DNA of 6,637 nt from Acidimicrobiaceae bacterium (GTDB taxonomy: Bacteria > Actinomycetota > Acidimicrobiia > Acidimicrobiales > RAAP-2), in the NCBI GenBank assembly GCA_003133075.1, contig PKZN01000067.1:31991-38627 (forward strand), given 5' to 3'. Position numbers and translations under genes: made by a program. The notes under the pieces are model-generated. The model saw only the letters and a program-made list of their open reading frames with translations. It was not told the origin of the DNA and made no database searches. This document shows, piece by piece, positions 5,971-6,637 of this stretch (within the stretch, counting starts at the first letter, position 1; each line of letters begins with the position of its first letter).

Positions 5971-6606
5971 ATGGGTCCGCGAAGGAAACTCCTCTTGACG
6001 GCGGTGTTCTCGACGGCGTTACTGCCCGTGCAGACTTCGCCAGCGAGCGCGGAGATCGTGTCGGTACTCCCGTGCAGTTCGTCAGCCGTGCATATCACGG
6101 AGTACAACACGGTCGTCGGCGCGGGCAACGTGAACAGTCTCTTTTGGATACGCAATGTCTCGGGCACGCGCTGTTCGCTGCGGGGGTACGTGCGCGCGGG
6201 CTACGTCGGGCACTACGGCGTCGACGTGAAGGGCGCCCACGCCACGCTCCTCACGGTGGCACAGTCGGACAGACCCAGCGGTGGAAAGAATTTGAACGAC
6301 ATCGGTGGGCTCCACGACGGTGCGGCGATCTCGACGGTGGTGATCGAGCCCCACGCTCTGGCGTCATTTTGGATCTACGGAACTGACGAATCGACGCATC
6401 TACGTGACGGTCGAGTGACTCGATGTATCACCGCATTGACGATGCTGGTACGTCTCCCCGGGTCCACTACACCGGTTGACGTCACCCCACCGAAAGGGGA
6501 CGGATTTTTCTGGTGTGGCCCAACGTCGGTCCATCCAGTCGTGTCGGGGGATTCGGGCTCGATCCCCTCGCGACCCCTGTCCGACTACTTCGGTACGCCG
6601 GGCTGA
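5971..6606 (+). CDS. Secreted DUF4232-like protein
   Basis: A 211-residue exported protein of unknown function. Residues 1-27 form a Sec signal peptide: basic MGPRRK, a hydrophobic stretch LLLTAVFSTALLPV, and a PASA cleavage site predicted between A27 and E28. There is no lipobox Cys and no other membrane segment, so it should be released or held in the cell envelope. The mature part begins with C35 (LPCSSS) and has N62-V-S-G-T-R-C68-S-L-R-G-Y73, the pattern typical of the DUF4232 domain common in Actinobacteria, with a later WCG at 181-183. Four cysteines (35, 68, 152, 182) suit two disulfides outside the cell. An in-frame TGA four codons upstream makes the ATG at 5971 the first possible start; only a weak GAG precedes it. 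It is transcribed away from the SDR gene, so it is probably a separate unit. The existence of the gene is near certain; the DUF4232 label rests on motif memory. Confidence 0.85.
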   Translation: MGPRRKLLLTAVFSTALLPVQTSPASAEIVSVLPCSSSAVHITEYNTVVGAGNVNSLFWIRNVSGTRCSLRGYVRAGYVGHYGVDVKGAHATLLTVAQSDRPSGGKNLNDIGGLHDGAAISTVVIEPHALASFWIYGTDESTHLRDGRVTRCITALTMLVRLPGSTTPVDVTPPKGDGFFWCGPTSVHPVVSGDSGSIPSRPLSDYFGTPG

Positions 6607-6637
6607 CAACACGGCGGCCTATCGATGCAGTATCTCG
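6607..6637. other. Right-edge sequence with no recognised feature
   Basis: The 31 bases after the DUF4232-like stop show no hairpin with a T-tract and no start of another gene. The terminator for the plus-strand gene, if any, lies beyond the window. Confidence 0.5.

Noticed and set aside
5214..6386. A 390-codon open frame on the plus strand spanning the SDR gene, the divergent gap and part of the DUF4232-like gene
   Set aside because: Its translation is rich in Arg, His and Asp with no domain pattern, and it is antisense to an intact SDR and out of frame with the signal-peptide protein. Long spurious frames are expected in G+C-rich DNA.

Overview
The window is G+C-rich DNA (about two-thirds G+C by eye) with strong third-position G/C bias. 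Its protein families are typical of Actinobacteria: a large zinc-ribbon/cyclase/ATPase signalling protein, a secreted DUF4232-type protein, and abundant SDR, MDR and acyl-CoA dehydrogenase enzymes. A member of the Acidimicrobiia or a related high-G+C actinobacterium is a reasonable guess, but nothing here fixes the taxon. I saw no rRNA, tRNA, CRISPR array, insertion sequence or phage gene.

Layout. Four genes lie head to tail on the minus strand and fill nearly all of positions 1-5816. In transcription order they are: (1) a short-chain dehydrogenase/reductase (5816-5070); (2) a 1161-residue multidomain protein with two N-terminal zinc ribbons, a class III nucleotidyl cyclase domain, an AAA/STAND ATPase domain and a long TPR-like helical tail (4993-1508); (3) a zinc-independent quinone-oxidoreductase-like MDR enzyme (1457-507); and (4) the N-terminal part of an acyl-CoA dehydrogenase that runs off the left edge (470 to <1). 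The last gene has no stop in the window and could be missed by an ORF caller. The gaps are 76, 50 and 36 bp, so full or partial co-transcription is plausible. The 50-bp gap before the MDR gene is nearly filled by two perfect inverted repeats, which may make it a control point. On the plus strand, across a 154-bp divergent gap, is a secreted 211-residue DUF4232-like protein (5971-6606). The last 31 bp are featureless.

How the genes may work together. Three enzymes (SDR, MDR, acyl-CoA dehydrogenase) carry out NAD(P)H- or flavin-linked redox steps on carbonyl or acyl-CoA substrates and could form a short catabolic or lipid-modifying pathway. The large cyclase/ATPase protein between them looks like a ligand-sensing, second-messenger-producing regulator. 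Whether it controls these enzymes is inference from position only. The strongest leads are the cyclase's substrate-specificity residue, its lack of a DNA-binding output domain, the double inverted repeat before the MDR gene, and the divergent flavin/substrate motif region of the acyl-CoA dehydrogenase. None of these amounts to a clearly new system.
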